In this document: positions 8,889 through 16,379 of the stretch, piece after piece
Position numbering within the stretch: position 1 is the first letter of the stretch
Layout of the letters: every line of letters begins with the position of its first letter
Assembly: GCA_958295745.1 (NCBI GenBank)
Contig: OY282370.1
Span: 2,640,548 to 2,704,547, forward strand
Direction of reading: 5' to 3'
Source of the DNA: an uncultured Acidimicrobiia bacterium
GTDB taxonomy: Bacteria; Actinomycetota; Acidimicrobiia; Spongiisociales; Spongiisociaceae
DNA: 64,000 nt
Notes under the pieces: generated by a model
Databases searched by the model: none
Seen by the model: only the letters and a program-made list of their open reading frames with translations
What the model was told of the DNA's origin: nothing
Made by a program: the position numbers and the translations under genes

Positions 8889-8896
8889 GGTTAACG
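8889..8896. repeat. right target-site duplication of the IS
   Basis: GGTTAACG, matching 7434-7441 exactly. Confidence 0.85.
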
Positions 8897-8920
8897 CTCC
8901 CGTCAACCTCAAATCAGGGG

Positions 8921-9198
8921 CTAAGGCCAGTGGTAGATTGTCGGGGATGCAGTGCCGAGCGGGGCCTTGAGAACGGCAAAGTCGTCGGGGTCGCCGGTTA
9001 GGATGTCGTCTCGGAGCTGGAGGGCCAAGACGACGAGGTGGGAGTCGACTACGTCTGACGTGCCCGAGAGCGCGAGTAGCTGGCTGACTTTTCGGCCGTT
9101 GTCGAATGGGTGCACGGTAAGCGTCTTCAGGAACGCCGCTAGGCTGGCTTGCCGGGATCCGTCCCTCCACACTTCAAAAAGCCCGCGTCGAGGATCAC
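8921..9198 (-). pseudogene. vapC: PIN-domain toxin VapC, internally deleted
   Basis: A GTG at 9198 overlaps the vapB stop (GTGA) and begins the PIN signature V-I-L-D-A-G-F-L. After eight residues the reading is lost. The rest of a typical actinobacterial VapC resumes in another frame from about 9169: WRDGSRQASLAAFLK, DVVDSHLVVLA with the conserved Asp, and LTGDPDDFAVL. Comparison with the usual length of about 130 residues suggests some 35 codons are missing, including the conserved acidic residue in the middle. An active nuclease is not expected. The antitoxin gene before it is intact. Confidence 0.8.
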
Positions 9199-9422
9199 AG
9201 TCCGTAGCGTTCGGCCATGGCGGCGACGGCGTCTTCGTCGAGGGGGCCGGCTTCGGCGTTCCAGGCTCTTACGAAGGATCTGAGGTCGTCGCGTTTTTCT
9301 CGGTCGGCGGCGAGGAACCGAAGCGCTTGGCAGATGGCGCTCGATCTGCCTCCGAATTCTTGGGCGAGCTCATCGAGGATCTGTTCGTGTTCATCGTCGA
9401 GGTGGATGGTCATGGTGCTCAT
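9195..9422 (-). CDS. vapB: VapB-type antitoxin, ribbon-helix-helix
   Basis: A 75-residue protein starting MSTMTIHLDDEHEQ, the typical beta-strand of a ribbon-helix-helix DNA-binding dimer, followed by ILDELAQEFGGRSSAICQAL and an acidic C-terminal tail (about 45-75) that would bind the toxin. It normally represses its own operon and neutralises VapC. Its stop overlaps the toxin start. Because the toxin behind it is deleted, it may survive only as a repressor or as a cross-acting antitoxin. Confidence 0.8.
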   Translation of the reverse strand: MSTMTIHLDDEHEQILDELAQEFGGRSSAICQALRFLAADREKRDDLRSFVRAWNAEAGPLDEDAVAAMAERYGL

Positions 9423-9476
9423 CGCTATTACTTTATCGCATATGTGCTGCCACCACGAACGGGGTAGCGCCTCGCT

Positions 9477-9950
9477 TCAGGGAGCGCCTACTCCGGTGAT
9501 GCGGGTGGGGTGGATGAAGACCGTTGCCCGCCGCTCCGCCGCCATGACCCGGTCGTATTCCGCCCAGTCGTCGTGGACACCTCCGGCGGCGGTGAACACG
9601 TCCCTCAACAGACCGGGAACCCCCGCCGGGTCGAAGCCGTCGAACGGGTCGTCCGGCCCGATGATCGTGGTCGTGCCCTCGACTCCGACCCAGAACCAGC
9701 CCGACCGGAATACGATGGTCGCCCGCCCGTTGCGGCGCCAGTGGCGGAGTTTCACGGTCCCGCCCCGCACCACGAGGGCTACCGCATCCTCGCCGCTGAC
9801 GGGGTGGGCCATCACCCCGGCGTTGACCACCGAGGAGTGAACGGACCCGTCGGGGCGCCCGAACGAGACCACTGCCAGGCCTTGGTCGGCCCCTGCGAAC
9901 CGCCGCACCTTCTCCATGGTGGTGGGGGGAATTGGATTGCTGTGTGCCAT
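9477..9950 (-). CDS. PPOX-class F420-dependent oxidoreductase-like protein
   Basis: A 157-residue split-barrel flavin or deazaflavin binding protein. GLAVVSFGRPDGSVHSSVVN opens the barrel, LVVRGGTVKLRHWRRNGRATIVF carries the phosphate-contacting basic residues, and the end EYDRVMAAERRATVFIHPTR fits the actinobacterial PPOX/F420 family. Members reduce quinones, aflatoxin-like lactones or heme precursors; which one applies here cannot be read. It stands alone on the minus strand within the accessory island, with ordinary high-GC codon use. Confidence 0.7.
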   Translation of the reverse strand: MAHSNPIPPTTMEKVRRFAGADQGLAVVSFGRPDGSVHSSVVNAGVMAHPVSGEDAVALVVRGGTVKLRHWRRNGRATIVFRSGWFWVGVEGTTTIIGPDDPFDGFDPAGVPGLLRDVFTAAGGVHDDWAEYDRVMAAERRATVFIHPTRITGVGAP

Positions 9951-10059
9951 ATCGAGCCCATTCTACAGATGACGAGGCGGTAGCACGTCGATAGCTATCA
10001 TCCCGCGTGCGGCGCCGAGGTGCAGTGATGTCGAGGTGACAGCAACCGGGAGAGAGGAC

Positions 10060-10746
10060 ATGGGTAAGGCCTACCAGGATCGTTTGCGGTACTCACTGAC
10101 AGAGGCTGCCCGTTTTCTCCAGGTTCATCCGTCGACACTTCGGTGGTGGTTGGAAGGAGGAAAGCGAGGCGGCAAGGTCTACCCGCCGGTACTCAGGGAA
10201 GAATCTACGAGGTCATCCGAGTTGACCTGGTACGAGTTCATCGAGGCCGGATGGCTTCGTGAGTACCGTCGGCATATGCCCCTCCGACGTCTTCGTCCTC
10301 TTATTTCCGCATTGCGGGAAGAGTTCCAAGTTTTGAATCCACTTGCTACAGTCCAGCCCTTCGTAGGGGTTTGCCGCACCCTCGTGAGAAACCTTCAAAA
10401 AGAGCTGGATATACCGGAGGAACTGTGGATCGTGGTGGGAATCGGCCAACTGACGCTGACCAAAGAGTCCGATTCCTTCTTCAATCGGGTCCGATTTCAC
10501 GAACCTACAGGCGCAGCAGAACTTTACATAGTAATGCCAGCCGAAGAGCCGGTTGTCTTGGATCCATTCAAGGCATTTGGTGTTCCTACTATCCGAGGCA
10601 TCCGCGCCGAAATATTGAGTGAGTTAGCTCTGGCTGGTGATCACTATGATTTGATCACTGACATATATTCAGACTTTGGGATCACCGAGTCCGACATCGA
10701 AACAGCTGTTCAGTTCGAACGCGAATATATGGGTGTGGCTGCTTGA
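10060..10746 (+). CDS. HTH plus DUF433 protein, VapB45-like antitoxin
   Basis: About 228 residues. An N-terminal MerR-like helix-turn-helix (YSLTEAARFLQVHPSTLRWW) is followed by a middle region and a C-terminal DUF433 domain (IRAEILSELALAGD, then ITESDIETAVQFEREY). The layout is that of Mycobacterium VapB45, the antitoxin of a PIN-like DUF5615 toxin. A GTG 24 bases upstream is also open; the ATG at 10060 is preferred because GGGAG lies seven bases before it. No toxin gene follows: the next gene is on the other strand 43 bases on. A few codons after the stop, overlapping it as TTGA, read T-F-D-N, faintly recalling a toxin start. It is a solitary antitoxin or a regulator. Confidence 0.65.
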   Translation: MGKAYQDRLRYSLTEAARFLQVHPSTLRWWLEGGKRGGKVYPPVLREESTRSSELTWYEFIEAGWLREYRRHMPLRRLRPLISALREEFQVLNPLATVQPFVGVCRTLVRNLQKELDIPEELWIVVGIGQLTLTKESDSFFNRVRFHEPTGAAELYIVMPAEEPVVLDPFKAFGVPTIRGIRAEILSELALAGDHYDLITDIYSDFGITESDIETAVQFEREYMGVAA

Positions 10747-10789
10747 CCTTTGATAACTATTGTCGGTATCTCTATAATCAGGAACCGGC

Positions 10790-12628
10790 TCAATCGGAGT
10801 TGGTCTTGCTCTTCGTCCATTCCTCATCGGACGGAGGCAACGGGAACCCCTCGGCGCCGTTGAGCAGCAGCAACAGGTCTCCGGTCCACTTGGCACCGGC
10901 GGCGTTGGGCTGCACCCAGTAGCCGTCGGGATCCTGGTGGATGAGGAAGGCCTGCTCGGTCTCCGCCTCGAAGCGGTACTCGTCGATGTACAGGCGGGGC
11001 TTGATCACGGCCGGATCGCCGTTCTCCGGGCAGAACACCATGCAGTTGCCGCACTCGTTGCACAGCTCGGCCAGCACCAGGTACTGCTGCAGCCCGTCCG
11101 CATCCAGTTCGTCCGGGGTGGGGATGCGGAAGAAGGCGTCGTTGGGGCATACGGTCACGCAGAAGTTGCAGGCCACACAGCCCCACATCTGGAGATCGTG
11201 GTCCACCGCCCGCGGGAGCTTGGTGTTGCCCGCCAGCGTGTACATCCGATTCAGAGCCGGGTCGTGCAGCCGGGCCGCATAGGCCGCCACCGCCCCCCGC
11301 CCGCTCGCCTGCTCGTTCTGATGCTGCCGCCATTCGGCCAGCGAGCCGGCCCCCGCCGCCGACATGGAGTTCCAGAGCGACTTCAGCATCGGCTTTATCC
11401 GCCCGAAACCGCCCGGTTTCAGCAGATCGGAACAGACGGTGATCGGCGCCAGCCCCAACCCCGCCGCGGCGGCCAGGTTGTCCTTGGTGATCCCCGCCGA
11501 GAAGGACACCTGGGCCGGGGCGTCGTCCTGGCCGTCGATCCGAAGCATCCCGGGCAGCGCCTTGTGGAGCTCCCCGAGCAACGTGGTGGAGACCACATGC
11601 AGGGGCGGCCCCGACAGGTACATGGTGTCGTCGGGCATGAAACCCTTGGTGTTCTCCACCACCAGGGTGTTGGTGAGCTTGATCCCGAAACGCCGTCCGC
11701 GGCGGGCGGCGAACGCCTCCAGCTCCCCGATCAGCTCCAGCGCCCTGGGGAACTGCAGGTCGTTGTCGAAATCGGCCTTGCGCAGCACCGTCGACTCGTA
11801 TCCGAGGGTGTCGTGCACTATGCCGCACACCCGCTCGAACCCCAGCAGGGTGGGATTGAGCTTGACGATCACGTCCAGCCCGTGCCGGGTGATCAGGTGC
11901 TTGGTGATCGATTCGATCTCGTCGGGGGGGCACCCGTGAAAGGTGGACAGGGTGACGGTGTCGGCGATCCGGGGGTCGAAGTCCAGGTCCCGGTACCCGG
12001 CGAACACCCCGCCGATCTCGGGCCGCAGCCTCTCGATCTCCTGCCTTGCATCCATCATCGAGTCGATGAACCTCGCCACCGGCGCCGACGATATCCCTGC
12101 CAGGTCGTAGCCCACCGACAGGTCGAAGATGTGCGGACCCGGATCGGCGCCGATGTAAGGAGTCATCTCCTCCCATCTGCGGAGGATGTCCAGGATCATC
12201 CAGGCCTTTACGTATTCCTCCAGCGACTGGGGGATCTTCAGCTCCTGGCTCCACTCGATGTTGTAGCCGATGGTCTCCATATCGATGCAGGGCCGTCCTA
12301 TCTCCAGATCGTCGAGGATCTGCACCGTCTTGAGCTCCATGAGCCGGGACCCGCCCAGCCAGGCCAGCACGATGTTCTGGGCCATCTGGCTGTGCGGCCC
12401 GGCGGCCGGCCCCACCGGGGTGGCGGCGCGCCGCCCCAGGAAGTCGATCGAGATGTCGGGGCCCTCCGACACGTTGAAGAAACGGGCGATGGGCAGATCG
12501 AAGATGCGGCGGCGGGTCTCCCATTCGTGGGCTATCCGGCCCAGCAGCACCGACATCCCGAACGGGGTGAGGGGTTCGTGGATTTCGCCCTTCGCCTGCT
12601 CGGCGTTCAAGACCTGGGTATCCGCCAT
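10790..12628 (-). CDS. ygfK: YgfK-type oxidoreductase, short form
   Basis: A 612-residue homologue of E. coli YgfK. The N-terminal dihydroorotate-dehydrogenase-like barrel keeps TPVGPAAGPHSQMAQNI, MELKTVQILDDLE, FHGCPPDEIE and VKLNPTLLG. Two [4Fe-4S] motifs end the protein (CVACNFCVTVCP near 483 and CNECGNCMVFCP near 522). E. coli YgfK is about 1030 residues and has a GltD-like FAD/NAD(P)H domain between these parts; that domain is absent here. In the ygfK/ssnA/xdhD clusters of gut bacteria the protein takes part in anaerobic purine (urate) breakdown. It follows the ssnA-like gene by 12 bases in one operon. Electrons must come from a ferredoxin or directly from the xanthine-dehydrogenase-like partner; that is an inference. 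Confidence 0.85.
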   Translation of the reverse strand: MADTQVLNAEQAKGEIHEPLTPFGMSVLLGRIAHEWETRRRIFDLPIARFFNVSEGPDISIDFLGRRAATPVGPAAGPHSQMAQNIVLAWLGGSRLMELKTVQILDDLEIGRPCIDMETIGYNIEWSQELKIPQSLEEYVKAWMILDILRRWEEMTPYIGADPGPHIFDLSVGYDLAGISSAPVARFIDSMMDARQEIERLRPEIGGVFAGYRDLDFDPRIADTVTLSTFHGCPPDEIESITKHLITRHGLDVIVKLNPTLLGFERVCGIVHDTLGYESTVLRKADFDNDLQFPRALELIGELEAFAARRGRRFGIKLTNTLVVENTKGFMPDDTMYLSGPPLHVVSTTLLGELHKALPGMLRIDGQDDAPAQVSFSAGITKDNLAAAAGLGLAPITVCSDLLKPGGFGRIKPMLKSLWNSMSAAGAGSLAEWRQHQNEQASGRGAVAAYAARLHDPALNRMYTLAGNTKLPRAVDHDLQMWGCVACNFCVTVCPNDAFFRIPTPDELDADGLQQYLVLAELCNECGNCMVFCPENGDPAVIKPRLYIDEYRFEAETEQAFLIHQDPDGYWVQPNAAGAKWTGDLLLLLNGAEGFPLPPSDEEWTKSKTNSD

Positions 12629-12640
12629 GACGCTAGCCCT

Positions 12641-13675
12641 TCACAGCCTGGCGTGGAGCCGGGCGGCCTGCTCGGCGGCCTTGGCCCGCACCTCGGCGGC
12701 GTCCACCCTGGTGGGTGCGCCGTCCCGGAACACCACCTCGCCGTCCATCTCTATCTCCAAGGGCCGCACCCCGGCGGTGAAGGCGATGTGCCAGGGATCC
12801 ATCGGGCTGTAGTTCCAGGTCACCCGGTCGCTGCGGCATTCGGGTATCAGATCCCACCCGGTTTCGAGCCAACCCCACGCCGTCTCGGGGGTGGCTGTTA
12901 CATCCACCGAACGATGCATTACGTAGGCGAGGCGAAAGGACTCGATCATGTTGGCGCCTATCCCGTCGGTGCCGAGAGCCACCGGGTTGGTGAACCGGGC
13001 CGGATCGGCGTATCCCACCGAGTTGTTGAGGTTGGAGCGCGGGTTGTGGAGCACCGTTCCCCGCAGCCCGTGCTCGGTGTCCATGTGGACGCAGTGGCCC
13101 AGCAGCCAGTCGTCGGCGGTGAGGTGTTCGATCCGCCCGGGGCCGTCCCGGTCATCGGGCCCCTCCGCCGCGTGGATGTGGACCCCCGCCCCGAGCTCCT
13201 CGGCCAAGGCGGCGGCCTCCTCCAGCGTGCCGTCCCCGCAGGTGAAGGCGGCGTGGATCCCCACCATGCCCTTCCCGCCCTCGGACAGAAACCGGCGGTT
13301 CTCATCCAATCCCCTCCTAGCGCCGTCGGGGCCGTGCCGGTCGGTCACCCCGTAGCAGGGGCGGACCCGCACCCCCACCTCCGCACAGGCCTCGGCGACC
13401 ACCGAGAGGCTTCCCTCGACGGCGTTGGGCGACTCGTGATGGTCGATGATGCCCGTGGTGCCCGACTCCAAGGCTTCGAGCGCGCCCAGCATCGCCGACC
13501 ACCTGATCATCTCCAGGTCCAGGGCCGTATCCAGCCGCCACCAGATCTGCTCCAGTATCCCCAGGAAGGAGGTGGGCGTCTCCGGAGGGGCCGGCATGCC
13601 CCTGGCCAGTACCGAATACAGGTGATGGTGGGCGCACACCATCCCCGAGGTGGCGGCGGCCGCGGCGCCGGTCAT
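12641..13675 (-). CDS. ssnA: SsnA-like amidohydrolase lacking the N-terminal domain
   Basis: A 344-residue metal-dependent amidohydrolase of the SsnA group. Metal ligands are visible: HHH near residue 18 (in GMVCAHHHLYSVLARGM), the His of GIHAAFTCG, HIHAAEG, and the Asp of ALGTDGIGAN. SsnA opens a purine-derived ring by hydrolysis in the xdhD/ygfK route. E. coli SsnA has about 440 residues; the small beta domain that usually precedes the metal motif is missing, leaving only about ten residues before it. The ATG at 13675 overlaps the stop of the xanthine-dehydrogenase-like gene (ATGA). A longer upstream reading in this frame is not credible, since it lies inside that gene. The start looks real, the shortness odd. 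Confidence 0.8.
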   Translation of the reverse strand: MTGAAAAATSGMVCAHHHLYSVLARGMPAPPETPTSFLGILEQIWWRLDTALDLEMIRWSAMLGALEALESGTTGIIDHHESPNAVEGSLSVVAEACAEVGVRVRPCYGVTDRHGPDGARRGLDENRRFLSEGGKGMVGIHAAFTCGDGTLEEAAALAEELGAGVHIHAAEGPDDRDGPGRIEHLTADDWLLGHCVHMDTEHGLRGTVLHNPRSNLNNSVGYADPARFTNPVALGTDGIGANMIESFRLAYVMHRSVDVTATPETAWGWLETGWDLIPECRSDRVTWNYSPMDPWHIAFTAGVRPLEIEMDGEVVFRDGAPTRVDAAEVRAKAAEQAARLHARL

Positions 13676-16257
13676 GACCCGTTGACCGGCTCGTGGACCG
13701 TCATAGGCAGCCGGGTGCGCCACCTGCCGTCGACCTCGTGGAGGGCGGCGGCCACCGCACCGGCAGTTGGGACCAGCCCGATCTCGCCCACTCCCTTGAT
13801 GCCGTACGGGGCGCGCGGCTGCGGCGCCTCCACCAGGATCACCTCCACGTCCGGCATGTCCTTGGGGCGGATGATGCCGAGGCTGCGCAACGTCATGTTG
13901 GTGGGGCGGGCCTGGTCGTCGGCGGGGAACTCCTCGGTCAGGGCGTATCCCAGGCCCATATGGACCGAACCTTCGATCTGGCCTTCGCAAAGCACCGGAT
14001 GGATGGCCCGGCCCACGTCGTGGGCGGCCACCACCTTCTCGATCTTGCCGGTGGCCCTGTCGGCTATGACCAGCTGGGCGGCGTACCCGAAGGCGGAATG
14101 GATTACCGGGTTCTCCACCCCTTCGTAGAGGGAGTTGGTCCAGTCCACCCGGTACTCGCCGTGGTAGTCGACATCGGGCAGCCTCCCGCCGGCGTCGGCG
14201 GCCCGGCAGGCGTCCTGGACCGCCCCGGCCCCCATGAGCGTGCCCCGCGACCCGGTGGTCTGGCCGGCCCCCAGCTCCCGGCTGGTGTCCACCACCACCC
14301 GGATGGAGGAGGCGTCGACTCCCAGCTCCTCGGCGGCCACCTGCTGGGCCACCGTATGGACGCCCTGGCCCATCTCGGTCCAGCAGTGCCGCACTTCCAC
14401 GGTTCCGTCCCTGGTGAAGCGCACCACCGCCCTGGCTATCTCCTTGAAACCGTTGCCGAGGCCGCTGTTCTTGAGGCCCAGGCCGAGGCCCACCGCCTTG
14501 CCGGCGGCCTTGGCGGCGTCGTAGTGGGGTTTGACCGCCTCCAGGGACTGGAGGGCGCCCCGGCAGCCGTCGTCCATTATCTGCCCGGGGCCCCACACCG
14601 CCCCCGGCTCGATGACGTTGCGGCGCCTCATCTCCCAGCCCGAGATCCCCGCTTGTTCGGCCAGGCGGTCCATCACCCCTTCCATGGCGAACTGGGCCTG
14701 GTTGGCCCCGAAACCCCGGAAGGCCCCGCACACCGGGTTGTTGGTGCGGGCCGCCACCGCCTTCACATCGATGTTCGGGACCACGTAGGGGCCGCTGGCG
14801 TGGCCTGCCGCCCTTTCCAGGACCTTCATGCCCACCGAGGCGTAGGGGCCGGAGTCCCCCAGCATCCGAGCTTTGAGGGCGGTGAGCCTGCCGTCGCGGT
14901 CGCAGGCGGCCCATATCTCGATGTGGATGGGATGGCGCTTGGAATGGATGCGCAGCGACTCCTCCCGCGACAGGGTGCATTTGACCGGTTTGTCGAGCAG
15001 GTGAGCGGCCAGCGCGGTCTGCGCCTGGTTGGCCATGTCCTCCTTGCCGCCGAAGGCGCCGCCGTTGGAGACCAGCTCCACGGTGACCCGGTCGCGGTCG
15101 ATCCCCAGCACCGAAGCCACCTGGTCGCGGTCGTCCCACACCCCCTGGCCGCCCGAATAGAGCATGAGGCGGCCGCCCCCGGCCGGCACCGCCAGCGTCG
15201 ACTCGGGCTCGAGGAAAGCGTGCTCGACCCGTTGGGTTATGAAGGTCTCGTGCACCTTGTGGGGGGAGGACTCGTAGGCGGCCTCGAAGCCGCCCCTGGC
15301 GTATTTGGAGACCGAGAGCACGTTGCCTTCGAGCCCCCACACCGCATTCTCGGAGGATGCCACGGCCGCGGCCGGGTCGGTGAACGGCGCCAGCACCCGG
15401 TACTCGACCTCCACGGCCTCGGCGGCTTCCCGGGCGGTGAGGCGGTCTTCGGCCACCACCACGGCCAGCACGTCGCCGTAGTAGGAGGTGCGCCCGCCTT
15501 CGGGGATCAGCACCGGCCAGTCCTTGTGGATCAGGCCCACCTTCAGCTCGCCCGGTACGTCGGCGGCGGTGAACACGGCGTGGACTCCGGGCATCGCAAG
15601 GGCCGGGGCGGCGTCGATCTTCACGATGTCCGCCCGGGCGTGGTCGGTGAGGCGCAAGGCGGCGTGGAGGAGGCCGTCCAAGCGGATGTCGTCGATGTAG
15701 CCGCGGTCTCCCAGGGCCAGCTCGCAGCCCTCGTACTTGATGCCGGACTTGCCGATCCCTCCGGAGGCCTCGAGGACCGGGATCTCCCCGGCGGCCAGCA
15801 TGTCGATGGCGTCGAAGATCTTCGTGTATCCGGTGCACCGGCACAGGTGGGCGCCCAGCCGTCCGGCGGCCACCCTGCGGCTCAGGGAGGAGCCTTTCTG
15901 GTCCAGCAGAGCCTTGGTCCTGACCAGGATGCCCGGGGTGCAGAAACCGCACTGGAGGGCACCGGTTGCCGCGAAGGCGGAGGCTAGGCGGTCCCGCTCG
16001 GCGGGGTCGAAGCCTTCGAGGGTGACCACCTGCTTGCCGGCCACCTTTTCGAGGGCCAGCACACAGGCCACGAAGGCCCTGCCGTTGACCAGCACGGTGC
16101 AGCATCCGCACTGGCCGGAGGGGGCGCAGCCGTCCTTGGGGGAGGTGATGTCGAGTTCCTCGCGCAGGGCGGAGAGGAGGTGGGGGTGGTCGGCCCGAAC
16201 CGAGACCGGGCGCCCGTTGAGGGTGAATTCGATGGTGCTCTGATCCAACAAGGTCAT
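13672..16257 (-). CDS. xdhD: XdhD-type molybdenum hydroxylase, fused Fe-S and Mo domains
   Basis: An 861-residue protein. Residues 1-160 hold two [2Fe-2S] domains (Cys44, Cys50, Cys53, Cys65; then Cys103, Cys106, Cys139, Cys141). The rest is the molybdopterin-binding hydroxylase domain with GGAFGGKED, AFRGFGANQ, GMGQGVHT-like TEMGQGVHT, and GIKGVGEIGL near the end. There is no FAD domain, as in XdhD of E. coli, whose FAD protein is the separate YgfM; no ygfM is present. The family hydroxylates purines or related heterocycles. It starts the operon xdhD-ssnA-ygfK and has its own promoter region. GGAGGACC precedes the ATG. No in-frame TGA suggests selenocysteine. Substrate inferred from neighbours. 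Confidence 0.85.
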   Translation of the reverse strand: MTLLDQSTIEFTLNGRPVSVRADHPHLLSALREELDITSPKDGCAPSGQCGCCTVLVNGRAFVACVLALEKVAGKQVVTLEGFDPAERDRLASAFAATGALQCGFCTPGILVRTKALLDQKGSSLSRRVAAGRLGAHLCRCTGYTKIFDAIDMLAAGEIPVLEASGGIGKSGIKYEGCELALGDRGYIDDIRLDGLLHAALRLTDHARADIVKIDAAPALAMPGVHAVFTAADVPGELKVGLIHKDWPVLIPEGGRTSYYGDVLAVVVAEDRLTAREAAEAVEVEYRVLAPFTDPAAAVASSENAVWGLEGNVLSVSKYARGGFEAAYESSPHKVHETFITQRVEHAFLEPESTLAVPAGGGRLMLYSGGQGVWDDRDQVASVLGIDRDRVTVELVSNGGAFGGKEDMANQAQTALAAHLLDKPVKCTLSREESLRIHSKRHPIHIEIWAACDRDGRLTALKARMLGDSGPYASVGMKVLERAAGHASGPYVVPNIDVKAVAARTNNPVCGAFRGFGANQAQFAMEGVMDRLAEQAGISGWEMRRRNVIEPGAVWGPGQIMDDGCRGALQSLEAVKPHYDAAKAAGKAVGLGLGLKNSGLGNGFKEIARAVVRFTRDGTVEVRHCWTEMGQGVHTVAQQVAAEELGVDASSIRVVVDTSRELGAGQTTGSRGTLMGAGAVQDACRAADAGGRLPDVDYHGEYRVDWTNSLYEGVENPVIHSAFGYAAQLVIADRATGKIEKVVAAHDVGRAIHPVLCEGQIEGSVHMGLGYALTEEFPADDQARPTNMTLRSLGIIRPKDMPDVEVILVEAPQPRAPYGIKGVGEIGLVPTAGAVAAALHEVDGRWRTRLPMTVHEPVNGS

Positions 16258-16321
16258 AGTCGGTCCTCCTGCCGCAGATAGGTCCGCATCGCCATAGGGT
16301 AGCCCATACCTCGGCCCGTTC

Positions 16322-16354
16322 TTTACATTTTGTCAAAATTGTAGATTTTGTCAA
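16322..16354 (-). promoter_or_regulatory. AT-rich promoter and direct repeats before xdhD
   Basis: On the minus strand TTGACAAAAT occurs twice, 18 bases apart, and the second copy runs into TGTAAA. The first TTGACA (16354-16349) is a consensus -35 box. The repeats and the TGTAAA half-site could bind a regulator shared with the divergent operator at 1832-1846. The region is the only AT-rich stretch in 122 intergenic bases. Confidence 0.45.
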
Positions 16355-16379
16355 GCTGAGGGACTCGAAGGCCGGGCAA

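Noticed and set aside
10937-14128. Long plus-strand frame of over 1000 codons
   Set aside because: It is antisense to ygfK, ssnA and xdhD, has no motifs, and reflects high GC in third positions of the true genes.
13672-16257. Selenocysteine-containing xanthine dehydrogenase
   Set aside because: No in-frame TGA and no evidence for an insertion element, so selenium use cannot be claimed from this gene.
12641-16354. One very long minus-strand frame covering ssnA and, in another frame, xdhD
   Set aside because: Only its last third is the ssnA-like gene. The rest is an Arg/Gly/Pro-rich shadow of xdhD, whose own frame carries all family motifs.
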